NCBI GenBank assembly: GCA_900315155.1
Contig: OMYB01000010.1
Coordinates: 1-64,000, forward strand
Source of the DNA: an uncultured Selenomonadales bacterium
GTDB taxonomy: Bacteria > Bacillota > Negativicutes > Selenomonadales > Selenomonadaceae
DNA: 64,000 bases
Reading direction: 5' to 3'
Below are positions 8,698 through 18,438 of this stretch, piece by piece (the stretch's first letter is position 1; each line of letters begins with the position of its first letter). The notes below the pieces were generated by a model. The model was given only the letters and a program-made list of their open reading frames with translations, did not search any database and was not told the origin of the DNA. The position numbers were made by a program, and so were the translations under genes.

Positions 8698-9750
8698 TTG
8701 CAGCAGGCACTAGAAAAACAGATCGCATTCGCCGACCACCAGGAGGTCTATGCGCTGCTCGGCGACAAAGACGCGTTCCTGCAGATCCTGCGCGACAGTT
8801 TCGACTGCCAGATGATCTGCCGCGGCGGCGTGCTCAGCCTCATGGGCGAGGCCGCAGAGGTACGGCAGGCTGCGCAGGTCATGGAGGAGCTCCAGTACCT
8901 CTACCGCCAGGGCACGACCGTCACGACGCATGAGGTCCGCTACGGCATCCGCCTCGTGCGCGAGGGCAAAGGGGAGACGCTGCACCAGCTCTTTGGCGAC
9001 ACGATCCTCGTCACCTCGCGCGGCCACCACGTCAAGCCGAAGACGCTCGGCCAGCGGCACTATCTCGACCTCATCCGCCGCGAGCCCATCACGTTCGGCA
9101 TCGGGCCGGCGGGCACGGGAAAGACCTACCTCGCCGTCGTCATGGCCGTCGCGGCGCTGCGCAACAAAGAGGTGCACCGCATCATCCTCACACGCCCGGC
9201 CGTCGAGGCGGGGGAGCGGCTCGGCTTTCTCCCCGGCGACCTGCAGGACAAGGTCGACCCGTACCTGCGGCCGCTCTACGACGCGCTCGAGGACATCCTC
9301 GGGCTCGACACCTACCGCAAATTCATGACGAAAAACATCATCGAGATCGCGCCGCTGGCGTACATGCGCGGCCGCACGCTCGAGGACGCGTTCGTCATCC
9401 TCGACGAGGCGCAGAACACGACGGGCAAACAGATGAAAATGTTCCTCACGCGCCTCGGTTTCGGCTCGAAAATGGTCGTCACGGGCGACCTCGGGCAGGT
9501 TGACCTCCCGCGCGGCGTGCCCTCCGGCCTGCGGCAGGCCGCGGAGGTGCTGCAGGGGGTCAAAGGCATCGGCATCGCGCGTCTCGCCCCCGCGGACGTC
9601 ATCCGCCACGACGTCGTCACGCGCATCGTCGAGGCGTACGGGCGCTGGGAGCAGCAGAAACAGCAGGAAAAACACGAAAACCACGAAATCCACGAAAAGC
9701 ACGAAAAAAAGGACGGACAACATGAACGTAATGATCAGCAGCTATCCTGA
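8698..9750 (+). CDS. phoH: PhoH-family ATPase
   Basis: 350 residues from the TTG at 8698, chosen over an in-frame ATG at 8659 because GGAGGG sits five bases before it and the family starts here. Walker A ([10 protein letters not shown], about 135-144), Walker B ([11 protein letters not shown]) and the GDLGQVDLP segment mark the PhoH NTPase domain; a small KH-like region precedes it. PhoH-type proteins are RNA-associated NTPases coupled to YbeY, and here the 3' end overlaps ybeY by 29 bases. The last ~30 residues are an odd His/Glu/Lys-rich tail (see findings). Confidence 0.9.
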   Translation: MQQALEKQIAFADHQEVYALLGDKDAFLQILRDSFDCQMICRGGVLSLMGEAAEVRQAAQVMEELQYLYRQGTTVTTHEVRYGIRLVREGKGETLHQLFGDTILVTSRGHHVKPKTLGQRHYLDLIRREPITFGIGPAGTGKTYLAVVMAVAALRNKEVHRIILTRPAVEAGERLGFLPGDLQDKVDPYLRPLYDALEDILGLDTYRKFMTKNIIEIAPLAYMRGRTLEDAFVILDEAQNTTGKQMKMFLTRLGFGSKMVVTGDLGQVDLPRGVPSGLRQAAEVLQGVKGIGIARLAPADVIRHDVVTRIVEAYGRWEQQKQQEKHENHEIHEKHEKKDGQHERNDQQLS

Positions 9751-10186
9751 GGGGCTCACGTTCCCCCAGGAGATTATCGATAACGTCACGACGGCCGCAG
9801 AGACCGTGGGGCGGCTCTACGGCGTGGAGAACGGCGAGGTCAGCGTGACGCTCACGGATAACGAATACATCCACAAGCTCAACAAGGAGTACCGGGGCAT
9901 CGACCGGCCGACGGACGTGCTTTCGTTTGCGCTGAACGAGAGCGAGGAGCCGGAGGTGGACGATGGGCCGGATATCAACGTGCTTGGGGACCTCGTGATC
10001 TCTGTCGAGCGCGCGAGGGAGCAGGCCGCCGACTACGGCCACAGCGTGCGCCGCGAGGTGGCGTTCCTCACGGTCCACGGCATGCTGCACCTGCTCGGGT
10101 ACGACCACATGGAGGAGGCGGACCGGCTGGAGATGGAAAAAGAGCAGCGGTTCGTGATGGAGAAATTGGGGATCCCCAGGGAGTGA
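9722..10186 (+). CDS. ybeY: Endoribonuclease YbeY, rRNA maturation factor
   Basis: 154 residues. The ATG at 9722 fits the family; the frame stays open upstream inside phoH but that part is not homologous. The zinc-binding signature H-x3-H-x5-H is visible in [11 protein letters not shown] near the C-terminus, with the DRPTDVLSF segment before it. YbeY is a zinc-dependent RNase needed for 16S rRNA 3'-end maturation and 70S quality control. It overlaps phoH upstream and sits 5 bases before the era start, so the three are co-translated. Confidence 0.95.
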   Translation: MNVMISSYPEGLTFPQEIIDNVTTAAETVGRLYGVENGEVSVTLTDNEYIHKLNKEYRGIDRPTDVLSFALNESEEPEVDDGPDINVLGDLVISVERAREQAADYGHSVRREVAFLTVHGMLHLLGYDHMEEADRLEMEKEQRFVMEKLGIPRE

Positions 10187-10191
10187 TATAC

Positions 10192-11094
10192 ATGGCAGAA
10201 AAGAAACATAAATCGGGTTTTGTGGCGGTCATCGGGCGGCCGAATGTGGGGAAATCCACGCTCATCAACACGCTCATCGGGCAGAAAATCGCCATCATGA
10301 GCGACAAGCCGCAGACGACGCGCAACCGCATCCTCTGCATTCTCACGCAGCCGGATGCGCAGGTCGTGTTCCTCGACACGCCGGGCATCCACAAGCCGCG
10401 CCACAAGCTCGGCGAGTACATGGTGAAGGCGGCGGAGGGCACGCTGAAAGAGGTGGACGCCATCCTGTTCGTCGTCGATGCGACGGAGAAGATGGGGCCG
10501 GGCGAGTACTACATCCTCGAGCGCCTGCAGAGCACGACGCGCCCGGTCATCCTCGTCGTGAACAAGCTGGACCTCATCGAGAAGGAGGATGTGCTGCCGA
10601 TTATCTCGGGGTACGCGGCGAAATATCCGTTTGCCGGGGTCGTGCCCATCTCGGCGAAGGAGGAGATGAACCTCCCGGACCTCATGGAGGAGGTCAAGAA
10701 GTACCTGCCGGAGGGGCCGCAGTACTACCCGGAGGACATGGTCACGGACCAGCCCGAGCGGCTCATCGTCGCCGAGCTCGTGCGCGAAAAGGTCCTGCAG
10801 CTCACGCGCGATGAGGTGCCGCATGCCGTGGCCGTGGAGACGGAGGAAATGACGACGCGCGACAACGGCGACGTCTACATCCGCGCGACCATCTACGTCG
10901 AGCGCGATTCGCAGAAAGGCATCATCATCGGGGCGAAGGGCAGCATGCTCAAACAGATCGGGGCGCTCGCCAGACCTGACATCGAGGCCATGCTCGGGAA
11001 CCGGGTGTACCTCGACCTGTGGGTCAAGGTCAAAAAAGACTGGAGAGACCGCGACGGAGTACTTCGTAACTTCGGGTTTGGGCAGGAGAAATAG
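10192..11094 (+). CDS. era: GTPase Era, 30S ribosome assembly
   Basis: 300 residues from the ATG at 10192 (CAGGGAG upstream); a GTG at 10183 is possible. GTPase motifs: G1 GRPNVGKS, G2 region QTTRN, G3 DTPGIH, G4 NKLD, G5 SAKE. The C-terminal KH domain shows IIIGAKGSMLKQIG and binds the 3' end of 16S rRNA. Era checks late 30S assembly together with YbeY, which explains the neighbourhood. It is followed directly by the long palindrome at 11112-11300. Confidence 0.97.
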   Translation: MAEKKHKSGFVAVIGRPNVGKSTLINTLIGQKIAIMSDKPQTTRNRILCILTQPDAQVVFLDTPGIHKPRHKLGEYMVKAAEGTLKEVDAILFVVDATEKMGPGEYYILERLQSTTRPVILVVNKLDLIEKEDVLPIISGYAAKYPFAGVVPISAKEEMNLPDLMEEVKKYLPEGPQYYPEDMVTDQPERLIVAELVREKVLQLTRDEVPHAVAVETEEMTTRDNGDVYIRATIYVERDSQKGIIIGAKGSMLKQIGALARPDIEAMLGNRVYLDLWVKVKKDWRDRDGVLRNFGFGQEK

Positions 11095-11111
11095 TTCGTG
11101 GCTGATTCTCC

Positions 11112-11300
11112 GCCGCTGGGGGCGTGTCTGGATTCCGCTGAGAAGATTTCCTAAAAGAAAATTTTTCCTTTTAATTATGCCTTCGAAAACAGCTAAACGC
11201 ACTCCGTTTGAACGACGCTGTTTTCAAAGGATTTTAGCAGGAAAAATTTTCTTTCTTCACGGAAATCTTCAACGCTCCATCCATACACGTCCCCAGCGGC
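11112..11300. repeat. 189-nt near-perfect foldback inverted repeat
   Basis: The whole era-DUF502 gap folds on itself. Paired blocks from outside inwards: GCCGCTGGGG (11112-11121) with CCCCAGCGGC (11291-11300); 11123-11133 with 11279-11289 (one mismatch); GAAGATTTCC (11142-11151) with GGAAATCTTC (11261-11270); a perfect 15-bp block (11154-11168 with 11240-11254); and 11180-11193 with 11217-11230 (13 of 14). The AT-rich interior and terminal inverted repeats suggest a MITE-like foldback element or a long structured RNA. No gene is seen within it. Confidence 0.85.
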
Positions 11301-11352
11301 TCCGTAGTGCGAGGTTATGTCTAGGTTGTGCTGAGTGAAGGGAGGGTGCCTG

Positions 11353-12057
11353 TTGTCGGATTCGAAGAAAAATACGCATAAACATTCTTTATCGCATCGG
11401 ATATCCCGGCGGTTTATCAATGGACTGATGGTGCTTGTGCCGATTGCGATTACCATCTGGGTGATCGTGCTGATGCTGCGGTTTACGGAGGGGGTAATCG
11501 GCAAGTATCTGCCGTTTTATTTCCCCGGCATGGGCATCATCACGCTGTTTCTCGGCATTTATTTCGTCGGGTGGCTGTCGTCGTATTATGTGATGCGGCG
11601 GGCGATTAGTCTGGGGGATCGGCTGATCGGGAAGATTCCGTTCGTGAAGTTTATCTATACGAGCGTGAAGGATTTGTCGAAGGCCGTGTTCCAGACGAAC
11701 AGTATGTTTGACCAGGTCGTGCTCGTGCCGTTTCATCAGTCGCAGGCGCTGGGGTTTGTCATGGCGGATGTGCCGGAGGCGTTGAAGGAGAAGCTCGGGG
11801 ATGATTATATCTGCGTGTTTGTGCCGTGGAGCCTGAATATGACGTCGGGGACGAATTTGTTCGTGAAAAAGAGCGATGTCACGTATCTCGATATCAGCGC
11901 GAAGTCGGCGCTGCAGTACATGCTCACGGCCGGTGCCGTCATGCCGGAGCGGCAGGCGAAGACGGCGCGGGAGATGTATCTCAAGGATGCGCCTGAGAAA
12001 GAGGAGAGCCACGTAAAGGATGTGCCCGATGCGCCCGGGAAAGAGGAGAAGCCCTGA
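11353..12057 (+). CDS. DUF502 family membrane protein
   Basis: 234 residues from the TTG at 11353 (AGGGAGGG upstream); a GTG at 11335 is in frame but lies within or before that ribosome site. Two transmembrane helices near the N-terminus (about 20-45 and 52-72), then the conserved DRLIGKIPFVKFIYTSVKD loop and a soluble beta-rich region with VFVPWSLNMTSGT. The tail is charged and Pro/Lys/Glu rich. DUF502 proteins are widespread in bacteria and plants (COV family) without a defined biochemical role. The stop overlaps the recO start by one base. Confidence 0.85.
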   Translation: MSDSKKNTHKHSLSHRISRRFINGLMVLVPIAITIWVIVLMLRFTEGVIGKYLPFYFPGMGIITLFLGIYFVGWLSSYYVMRRAISLGDRLIGKIPFVKFIYTSVKDLSKAVFQTNSMFDQVVLVPFHQSQALGFVMADVPEALKEKLGDDYICVFVPWSLNMTSGTNLFVKKSDVTYLDISAKSALQYMLTAGAVMPERQAKTAREMYLKDAPEKEESHVKDVPDAPGKEEKP

Positions 12058-12791
12058 TGGCGCTGTATACGACGGATGCGGTCGTGATCGGCGCGCGGAA
12101 CTGGGGCGAGGCGGATAAGGTCATGACGTTCTTTACGAAAGAACGCGGCCTCGTCCGGGCGGCGGCGTATGGGTGCCGCAGGCCCAGGAGCCCGCTCGCG
12201 GGGGCCATGCAGATGTTTACGGTCCTCGAGCTGCAGGCCGCGGAGGGGCAGCGCCTCGACAGCGTGCGCACGGCGACGGTGAAAAAGCACATCAAGAAGC
12301 TCGGCGAAGACCTCACGGCCATGGCGTATGGCGCGTTTGTCGCGGAGTTTCTACGCGAGTTCCTGCCGGAAAATCAGCCCGAACCTGCGATGTACGAGCG
12401 GTTTCTCGAGATCCTCGCGGCGTTCGAGACGCGCAACCCGCGCATCACGGCGCTCGCGGCGGCGTATCAGCTCCTCGGCTACACGGGCCTCGAGCTCCAC
12501 TACGAGCGCTGCGTCCACTGCGGCCGGGTCATCGAGGGGGATGCCTTTCTCGACAGCAATGAGGGCGGCGCGCTGTGCCCAGACTGCCGCACCCCGGCCG
12601 CGCTGCCGTACCCAGAGAGCCTCCGCCAGCTCATCGGCACGCTTGGCACGCTCGACTGGGCCAGCACCGCAAAGCTCACCCTCCACGGCACCGACATCGT
12701 AGCCGCCGAGGACCTGCTGCTGCGCTACCTGCAGACCATCACCGGGCGGCCGCTCAAATCCCTGGCGTTCATCCAGCAAATTGCGATGTAA
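12057..12791 (+). CDS. recO: DNA repair protein RecO
   Basis: 244 residues, normal length. An N-terminal OB fold (YTTDAVVIGARNWGEADKVMTFFT) is followed by a helical domain with a C4 zinc site (CVHCG ... CPDC, about 150-180), as in Gram-positive-type RecO. RecO loads RecA onto SSB-coated single-stranded DNA with RecR in the RecFOR pathway. The start overlaps the DUF502 stop (TGATG). Confidence 0.93.
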   Translation: MALYTTDAVVIGARNWGEADKVMTFFTKERGLVRAAAYGCRRPRSPLAGAMQMFTVLELQAAEGQRLDSVRTATVKKHIKKLGEDLTAMAYGAFVAEFLREFLPENQPEPAMYERFLEILAAFETRNPRITALAAAYQLLGYTGLELHYERCVHCGRVIEGDAFLDSNEGGALCPDCRTPAALPYPESLRQLIGTLGTLDWASTAKLTLHGTDIVAAEDLLLRYLQTITGRPLKSLAFIQQIAM

Positions 12792-12802
12792 GAGGTGAAA
12801 CC

Positions 12803-14230
12803 GTGTTATTCAACTCCTTTGCATTTATCTTTTTGTTCCTGCCGATCGCTGTGGTCGGCTTTTTTGGCGTGAGCAGGGTGCGGCACGAGCTCGGGACGGC
12901 CTGGCTCGTGCTGGCGTCGCTGTTTTTCTACGGGTGGTGGGACTACCGGTATGTGCCGCTGCTCGTGGGGTCGATTTTGTTTAACTACCTCGTCGGGCGG
13001 CGGCTGGAGCAGTTGGCGGCGGGGCACGCGATCGAGCGGGGCGGGCATGTGACGGCCGAGATGCCGCATTACCGCGCGCGAAAGGCCTGGCTGGCGTTTG
13101 GCACTCTCGCCAATGTCGCGCTGCTCGGGTATTTCAAATACACGGATTTCTTCCTCGGCACGTGGAACGCGCTCGCGGGGGCTATGGTGTTCGATTTGCC
13201 GCATATCGTGCTGCCGCTCGGCATTTCGTTCTTTACGTTCACGCAGACGGCGTATCTCGTCGATGCGTACCGCGGGCAGGCGAGGACGCCTTCGCTGCTG
13301 GCGTACGGCGAGTTCGTGACGATTTTCCCGCATCTCATCGCGGGGCCGATCATCAACCACAAGAAGATGATGCCGCAGTTCGTGGCGGAGGAGACGTTCC
13401 ACGTGAACTGGACAAACCTGTCTGCGGGGGTCACACTGTTCGTGCTGGGGCTTTTCAAAAAGGTCTGTCTAGCGGACACGATTGCGCCGTGGGTGAACGC
13501 GGCATTTGCGCAGACGGACGGCCTCACGTGCCTCGCGGCGTGGGCGGCCGTGATCGGGTACACGCTGCAGCTGTATTTCGATTTCTCCGGCTACAGCGAG
13601 ATGGCGCTCGGCCTCGGCCTCATGCTGAACCTGCGCCTGCCGCAGAACTTTGACTCACCGTATCAGGCGCGGAGCATCATCGACTTTTGGCGGCGCTGGC
13701 ACATGACGCTCGGCCTCTGGGTGCGCGACTACCTCTACATCCCCATGGGCGGCAACCGCTTTGGGAAATGGCGGCAGATGCGAAACCTTTTCGTCAGCAT
13801 GCTCATCATCGGCCTCTGGCACGGCGCGGGCTGGACGTATGTGCTCTGGGGCGCGTGGCACGGCGTCATGCTCATGATCAACCACGCGTGGCGCGGGATC
13901 GGCCGCATGCTGCCGGAGCCAGTCTGCTGGCTCCTCACCATGGCGGGCGTCATCCTCGGCTGGGTCTTCTTCCGCGCGAGTGACTTCCACACGGCCGGCA
14001 TTATTTTCGCCGCCATGGCCAACCTATCGAGCCTCGCCCTCGACGTCGATGCGGGCCAGCTCGCCTTCCTCGCCGCCTGTGCCGTCGCGACCCTCACCAT
14101 GCCGACCCCCGTCCGCCTCATGGAGAAATTCCGCCCCAGCCTCTCCTGGCTCCTCCTCACGATCGCCCTCGGCCTCCTCGCGCTATCCCAATTCTCTCAC
14201 GTCACCGACTTCCTCTATTTCCAATTTTAA
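12803..14230 (+). CDS. MBOAT family O-acyltransferase (AlgI/DltB-like), copy 1
   Basis: 475 residues from the GTG at 12803 (AGAGGTG upstream; the product begins VLFNSFAFIFLFLP like its paralog at 18757). About ten transmembrane helices. The MBOAT signatures are present: DFWRRWHMTLGLWVRDYLYIP, then LIIGLWHGAGWTYVLWGAWHG, where the His of LWHGAGW is the likely catalytic residue. Such proteins carry acetyl groups across the membrane to polysaccharides, working with a periplasmic SGNH-type partner; one follows immediately. It shares roughly two thirds of its residues by eye with copy 2, but uses C-rich third positions like the core genes around it. Confidence 0.9.
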   Translation: MLFNSFAFIFLFLPIAVVGFFGVSRVRHELGTAWLVLASLFFYGWWDYRYVPLLVGSILFNYLVGRRLEQLAAGHAIERGGHVTAEMPHYRARKAWLAFGTLANVALLGYFKYTDFFLGTWNALAGAMVFDLPHIVLPLGISFFTFTQTAYLVDAYRGQARTPSLLAYGEFVTIFPHLIAGPIINHKKMMPQFVAEETFHVNWTNLSAGVTLFVLGLFKKVCLADTIAPWVNAAFAQTDGLTCLAAWAAVIGYTLQLYFDFSGYSEMALGLGLMLNLRLPQNFDSPYQARSIIDFWRRWHMTLGLWVRDYLYIPMGGNRFGKWRQMRNLFVSMLIIGLWHGAGWTYVLWGAWHGVMLMINHAWRGIGRMLPEPVCWLLTMAGVILGWVFFRASDFHTAGIIFAAMANLSSLALDVDAGQLAFLAACAVATLTMPTPVRLMEKFRPSLSWLLLTIALGLLALSQFSHVTDFLYFQF

Positions 14231-14297
14231 TAAAAAGAGGCAGGGTATAAAAAACGTGGGAAAAGCCCCCTCGCCGGCCCTAAAGGATGTGAATGAT

Positions 14298-15425
14298 TTG
14301 AAACCGAAAACCTACGCCGCGACGGCCATCGCCTTTTTTGCGGCCTTTTTCCTCGGCAACCTCTGCCTGTGGCACTACTTTGTCTACCCGACGTTCCTCG
14401 GGGAAATCGAGACGGGGCACGGCGACCTGCTGCGCGTCGGCGGCATCGCGCGCGTGGATGCGGCGACGGAGCCGCGGATCTACGAGGCGCACCACACGGA
14501 GTTCGCGGATTACCTCAAAGGCCTCGCGGCAGGGGAGTCCGAGGCCTTTGACGTCCTCACGATCGGCGACTCGTTCAGCAACGGCGGCGGGGGCGCGTAC
14601 TATCAGGACATTCTCGGCGCCGAGACGGATTTGCGCATCCTGAACGTCCCCGCGCCGACCGGCAAGCTCAACGCCATCGAGACCTACTACGCCCTCGAAC
14701 GCCTCGGCTACCTCGATAAAATCCAGCCCAAGGTCGTCATCCTCGAGTCCGTCGAGCGCTACATCGACGACCGCTACGGCGAAAAGCTCCTCGAGACCCC
14801 GAAAACCACCGACACCGAACTTCGCCAGCTCATCGCGCCCGACACGTTTCCCTCAGAGGAGGCATCCACAGGCACGGAAAACACGGGTGCCGGACGCCTC
14901 GACTGGCTGCTCCCGCCCGTCATGCTCAACGCGAACGGCGAATACCTCGTGAACAAATGGTTTACGCTCTGGCACCCCGACCAGCTCAGCAGCAACACTT
15001 ACTGCCTCCGCCTCACGAAGCCGTTCTTCACGAACCCCGGCCGCGAAAACCAGCTCCTTTTCTACGACGAAGAACTCGCCTACACGAAACGCCCCATCCG
15101 CACGGACATGGTCGACAAAAACCTCCAAAATGCCGCCGCGCTCGCCAAAAGCCACGGCAGCCAGCTCTACTTCATGCCCGTCGCCGATAAAATCGACCTC
15201 TACCACCCCTGGCTCAGCGAAGCCGACAAAGCCAGATGGGGCGAAAACCCCTTTATCGGCGAACTCCGCGCCAAGGCCCAGACCTACACCGTCATCGACA
15301 CCCGCGCCATCCTGCGCCCCCTCCTCGAACAGGGCGAGCCCGACATCTGGTGGCAGGACGACACCCACTGGACCTGGAAAGCCGCCGAACAAATCAGCAG
15401 CGCCCTGCAGAAAGAGTTGCCATAA
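14298..15425 (+). CDS. AlgJ/AlgX-like (SGNH-fold) polysaccharide O-acetylation partner
   Basis: 375 residues if it starts at the TTG at 14298 (AAAGGA upstream), giving a positively charged start and one membrane anchor; a GTG at 14256 would add 14 residues. The extracytoplasmic part has the SGNH serine motif IGDSFSN (about residue 92) and a late DDTHWTWK segment giving the Asp-His of the triad, as in the DHHW/AlgJ families. It probably receives acetyl groups from the MBOAT protein encoded just upstream and attaches them to an exported glycan. No function is proven for this pair. Confidence 0.75.
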   Translation: MKPKTYAATAIAFFAAFFLGNLCLWHYFVYPTFLGEIETGHGDLLRVGGIARVDAATEPRIYEAHHTEFADYLKGLAAGESEAFDVLTIGDSFSNGGGGAYYQDILGAETDLRILNVPAPTGKLNAIETYYALERLGYLDKIQPKVVILESVERYIDDRYGEKLLETPKTTDTELRQLIAPDTFPSEEASTGTENTGAGRLDWLLPPVMLNANGEYLVNKWFTLWHPDQLSSNTYCLRLTKPFFTNPGRENQLLFYDEELAYTKRPIRTDMVDKNLQNAAALAKSHGSQLYFMPVADKIDLYHPWLSEADKARWGENPFIGELRAKAQTYTVIDTRAILRPLLEQGEPDIWWQDDTHWTWKAAEQISSALQKELP

Positions 15426-15428
15426 AAA

Positions 15429-15490
15429 AGAGACCTGTCTCCTAAATCATGCAGAAATTAGGAAAAGGCAGGTCTCTTATAGATTTTTGC
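15429..15490. terminator. Terminator between convergent genes
   Basis: AAGAGACCTG...TCCTAA pairs with TTAGGA...CAGGTCTCTT (15429-15445 with 15458-15478), followed by ATAGATTTTT. It sits between the SGNH gene and the Rpn gene on the other strand. Confidence 0.75.
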
Positions 15491-15500
15491 AGCAGGAAGT

Positions 15501-16436
15501 TTAGAGCATAGCCAGGATTTTGGACTGTGCCGGTTTGGGGATATCCAACATATCCATGGCCTGCTGGGCGGTCATGTTGAGCTTCTTCATGATGGATTTG
15601 ATGTTCTTCAGCCGTTCTTCCGTAGTGCCTTCTTTTTTCCCTTCCACGCGGATATCGTTGATTGCTTTGCACATATCGATCTTCTCCTTATTTTTGCTAT
15701 AGGACAGGTTCGCTTTGGTGGTTGCGTTCATGACATCGACCGCTTCGCGATCGACCTGGCGAAAGCGGCTATGGCGGGTGACCAGATTTTGCAATTTCTC
15801 GGCATCGTTGGCGCATTGGAGCATCTGTAAGATCTCCCGCATATTTGTGCGAAATTTCATCAAGTCTTTCTCCGTCATGGTTGCCGGGTCGATGAGGTTG
15901 AGATGGTAATCCGGCGCGAGGCGGAGGAGGCGTTTATCGCTGCATTGGTATAGCTCATGCAGTGACCGGGCGCCGTCCCACGGCTCGGTGCCAAAGTGTA
16001 CGACGATGGTCACGACGGGGAGCAGGTGGTCGTTTTTCGTGAAACCGCTCGTGAACGCGGCGCCATTGGTTTTCTGCGTTCCGGTTTCCCGGTTCTTTCG
16101 ATTCTTTTTGGCGATGCTCTGTACTTGTTCATCGAGACGCATCGCGTCATATAGGATTCCACGCACGGGCATGGCATAGTGGACGTTGGTCTGGTCTTCG
16201 ACGCCGATGATGCAGAACGCGGTCTTGCCATCCGTTTTCATGACCATCCGCACGACGTCGCGATCCTTCTGCACGGACGTCCCACGGCTCGTGCGCACCA
16301 GCGACGCGGTATCCAGCTCACGGAGCTGATCCGGCTGGATCACCTGTCGGCCATGATAGATATACTGGTTAACGATATCGGCAAACACATCCTTGCGACG
16401 CACATAAATTTTCGCCGCGCGATCGGGCTCTCCCAT
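15501..16436 (-). CDS. Rpn-like PD-(D/E)XK nuclease / putative transposase (copy 1)
   Basis: 311 residues. It resembles the Rpn/YhgA-like family (recombination-promoting nucleases, often labelled putative transposases), with the acidic/core region near GKTAFCIIGVEDQTNVHYAMPVRGILYD and a C-terminal helical part ending in a TAQQAMDMLDIPK segment typical of these proteins. Rpn proteins are Mg- or Ca-dependent endonucleases that raise RecA-independent recombination. A strong AGGAGGAGG lies before the ATG. It is isolated, convergent with the SGNH gene and next to a broken transposase gene. Assignment rests on overall pattern; active-site residues are less clear than in the copy at 41104. Confidence 0.7.
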   Translation of the reverse strand: MGEPDRAAKIYVRRKDVFADIVNQYIYHGRQVIQPDQLRELDTASLVRTSRGTSVQKDRDVVRMVMKTDGKTAFCIIGVEDQTNVHYAMPVRGILYDAMRLDEQVQSIAKKNRKNRETGTQKTNGAAFTSGFTKNDHLLPVVTIVVHFGTEPWDGARSLHELYQCSDKRLLRLAPDYHLNLIDPATMTEKDLMKFRTNMREILQMLQCANDAEKLQNLVTRHSRFRQVDREAVDVMNATTKANLSYSKNKEKIDMCKAINDIRVEGKKEGTTEERLKNIKSIMKKLNMTAQQAMDMLDIPKPAQSKILAML

Positions 16437-16956
16437 GGGGGTCCTCCTCCTATTATACTATATTTTTCTCCCAGTTACATCTATAAAATAGTATAGTACT
16501 AACATTCGTTTATTTCAAGAGGATATCTCTAATCGATCGCAATTTTACATCATCCAGGATCAAATAAGCAGTTCAGAAAATAGACACGATTTTTATATCT
16601 TTGGCAAAATCATCATTTTTTTGCCGAAGATATAATTCATACAATCCTATCTTAGCAAAATCATCCTGCAGCATGAGCAGGGCTCTTTTTCTATACAACC
16701 TGGCTGTGAGCAGCAGAAAATTTTTGCTCAAGCTAAAGAAAATTACGCAAACGTCATAGATTTTCAGAGTGGAGTACATGAGTCACGTACATCCCTGAGA
16801 GGAGGACAATAGACTATTGAAACCGGCGAATGCGGCTTGCCGCAAGCCGGCGATGGGGTTTCCTTGAATACTTGGCGATTTTTGCGCATGGCAAACAAGC
16901 CTGCAGGTGTGCATTTTTTTGCGAGCCTGCGGCGCGGTTAGCAGTTTATGTCGTTT
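16437..16956. other. Gene-free AT-rich gap with hairpin and short repeats
   Basis: Contains a TATAAT-like box for the Rpn gene just upstream of its start (minus strand, near 16455), a 16-bp hairpin with one mismatch (16594-16609 with 16619-16634), and two copies of GCAAAATCATC (16604-16614, 16655-16665). The 68-codon frame at 16573-16779 (minus) has no ribosome site and overlaps the hairpin; it is not called. Confidence 0.5.
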
Positions 16957-18438
16957 TTATGCAGCGATGGCTTCGTCGGCCAGGGGGGCTTGCAGCGAGG
17001 CAGTATGTTGCCAAGCAACCAGATGCTCGAGCATGAGAATGACATACAGCCGGCAGTACCAGAGCTTGCTGGAACGGTGGTGGCCGTCCTCAAGTTTGTA
17101 GTCGGTCTTAATCCGCTTGTTGTCTCTTTCCGCAGAGGAGCGCCGCTTGTATTCCTTTACCCATTCCTTGCTGCCGCGTGTTGGCTGGCAGAACATGCGG
17201 GGATTCTCCCGCATCGGCAGGTGCACGACACGGCCGTAGTCGGAGGCCGTGCATTTCTGCTCGCAGTTGCAGACGACCTTCTTGCCGCCTTTTCCCTTGC
17301 AATGCTGCAGTTTCGGGCAGCGGAACTTCATGCGCATGCGTGATTTCTCGCAGCCGTCGCTGTGCATGGGCAGGCCGGCCGGGCAGAGCGGGCGCCCGTT
17401 CTCATCCAGCGGGATGTTATGCCATTCGGTGAGCGTGGAGCGTTTGTTGAGGTCAACGAAAGGCTGTATGCCCTCATCCAGGAAATAATGGTAGAGTGGC
17501 ATGGCGTCGTGGGCCGAGTCCAGTAGCAACCGTTTGGTGTGCATTTGCGGCAGGAGGCGTTGACAGAGGAAAAACGTCTCGACAAAGGCGAGCGAGTCAT
17601 GGCGCGAGGCGGGCAGGAGCAGTGGAAACACCGGCAGATCGCTGTGCGACTCGGCGGCCGTCAGCAGGTACAGATTGTAGCCGTTGTAGTAGCAGTTTCG
17701 CGAAGAATCCCAGCCCCAAAAAGAATCCGGCTGGGAATAGTAGCGGTCGCACTCGCAGCGCTCGATGCCACGTGCATGGCAGTCGCAGACACGGTGCTCA
17801 CGGCCTCGTGCGGACGTCCTGACCGGCGTGCCGTCACCGGCCAGGCAGAGATCCCGGGCGTTTATGAGCCCCTCGTCGACGGAACGCTACAAAAACAGCT
17901 GGAAGATGCGCAGGAGCCGGATGTACGGCTCGCCTGCAGGCAGGGAAGCATTCCGCCAGTGCGCAAGCTCTTCGGCAACCTTGCCATCTTCCGGCGTGTC
18001 AGCCTTCTTGTTCTTGCCGTGCGGGGCCTTTGGTACATCCTTCTTCGGGCGCACGTGCGGCCGGATGTTGGGGCTGTCCAGATTCCACAGGCGCGTGGCA
18101 AAATTGTAAAACGTGCCGACGGCAGGGACGTTGCGGCAGTCGCGCCAGCCGCAGATCCGCGCGTAAAGCACGTCGCTGCGGAGCCGTTCCACCCAATCCG
18201 TGATGGACGGCACCTTGAGAAAAGCAGCCAAGAGGCAGGCGATGAGCATGCTGGACGGCGCATAAGGTCTGGGACCAAACTTCGAGTAGGTTTCCGCGAG
18301 AAGCTGATCCACGGGAGCCAGGTCGATGGACATGATGGCGCGGATAAATTTCTTGAGCTTTTTGCTGACATGGCGGTGCGAAAGGAACTCCCGCAGGGAA
18401 GCCGCATAGGCAGACTGGCAAAAAGAATCGGGATACAT
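16957..18438 (-). pseudogene. DDE transposase interrupted by one in-frame amber codon
   Basis: Reading the minus strand from the ATG at 18438, a single frame runs to TAA at 16957-16959 (493 codons) except for one TAG at 17887-17889. The N-terminal half has the helical LAETYSKFGPRPYAPSSML segment seen in IS transposases. The second half has candidate DDE residues: Asp in LAGDGTPV, Asp in LLLDSAHD and Glu in SSAERDNKR, plus a cysteine-rich stretch (CDCHARGIERCECD). The IS family was not assigned. No frameshift is needed, so this is a recent point mutation or a read-through stop. I found no convincing terminal inverted repeats at the flanks. Confidence 0.8.

Noticed and set aside
16573-16779. 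68-codon minus-strand frame in the gap after the Rpn gene
   Set aside because: No ribosome site, low-complexity product, overlaps a 16-bp hairpin.
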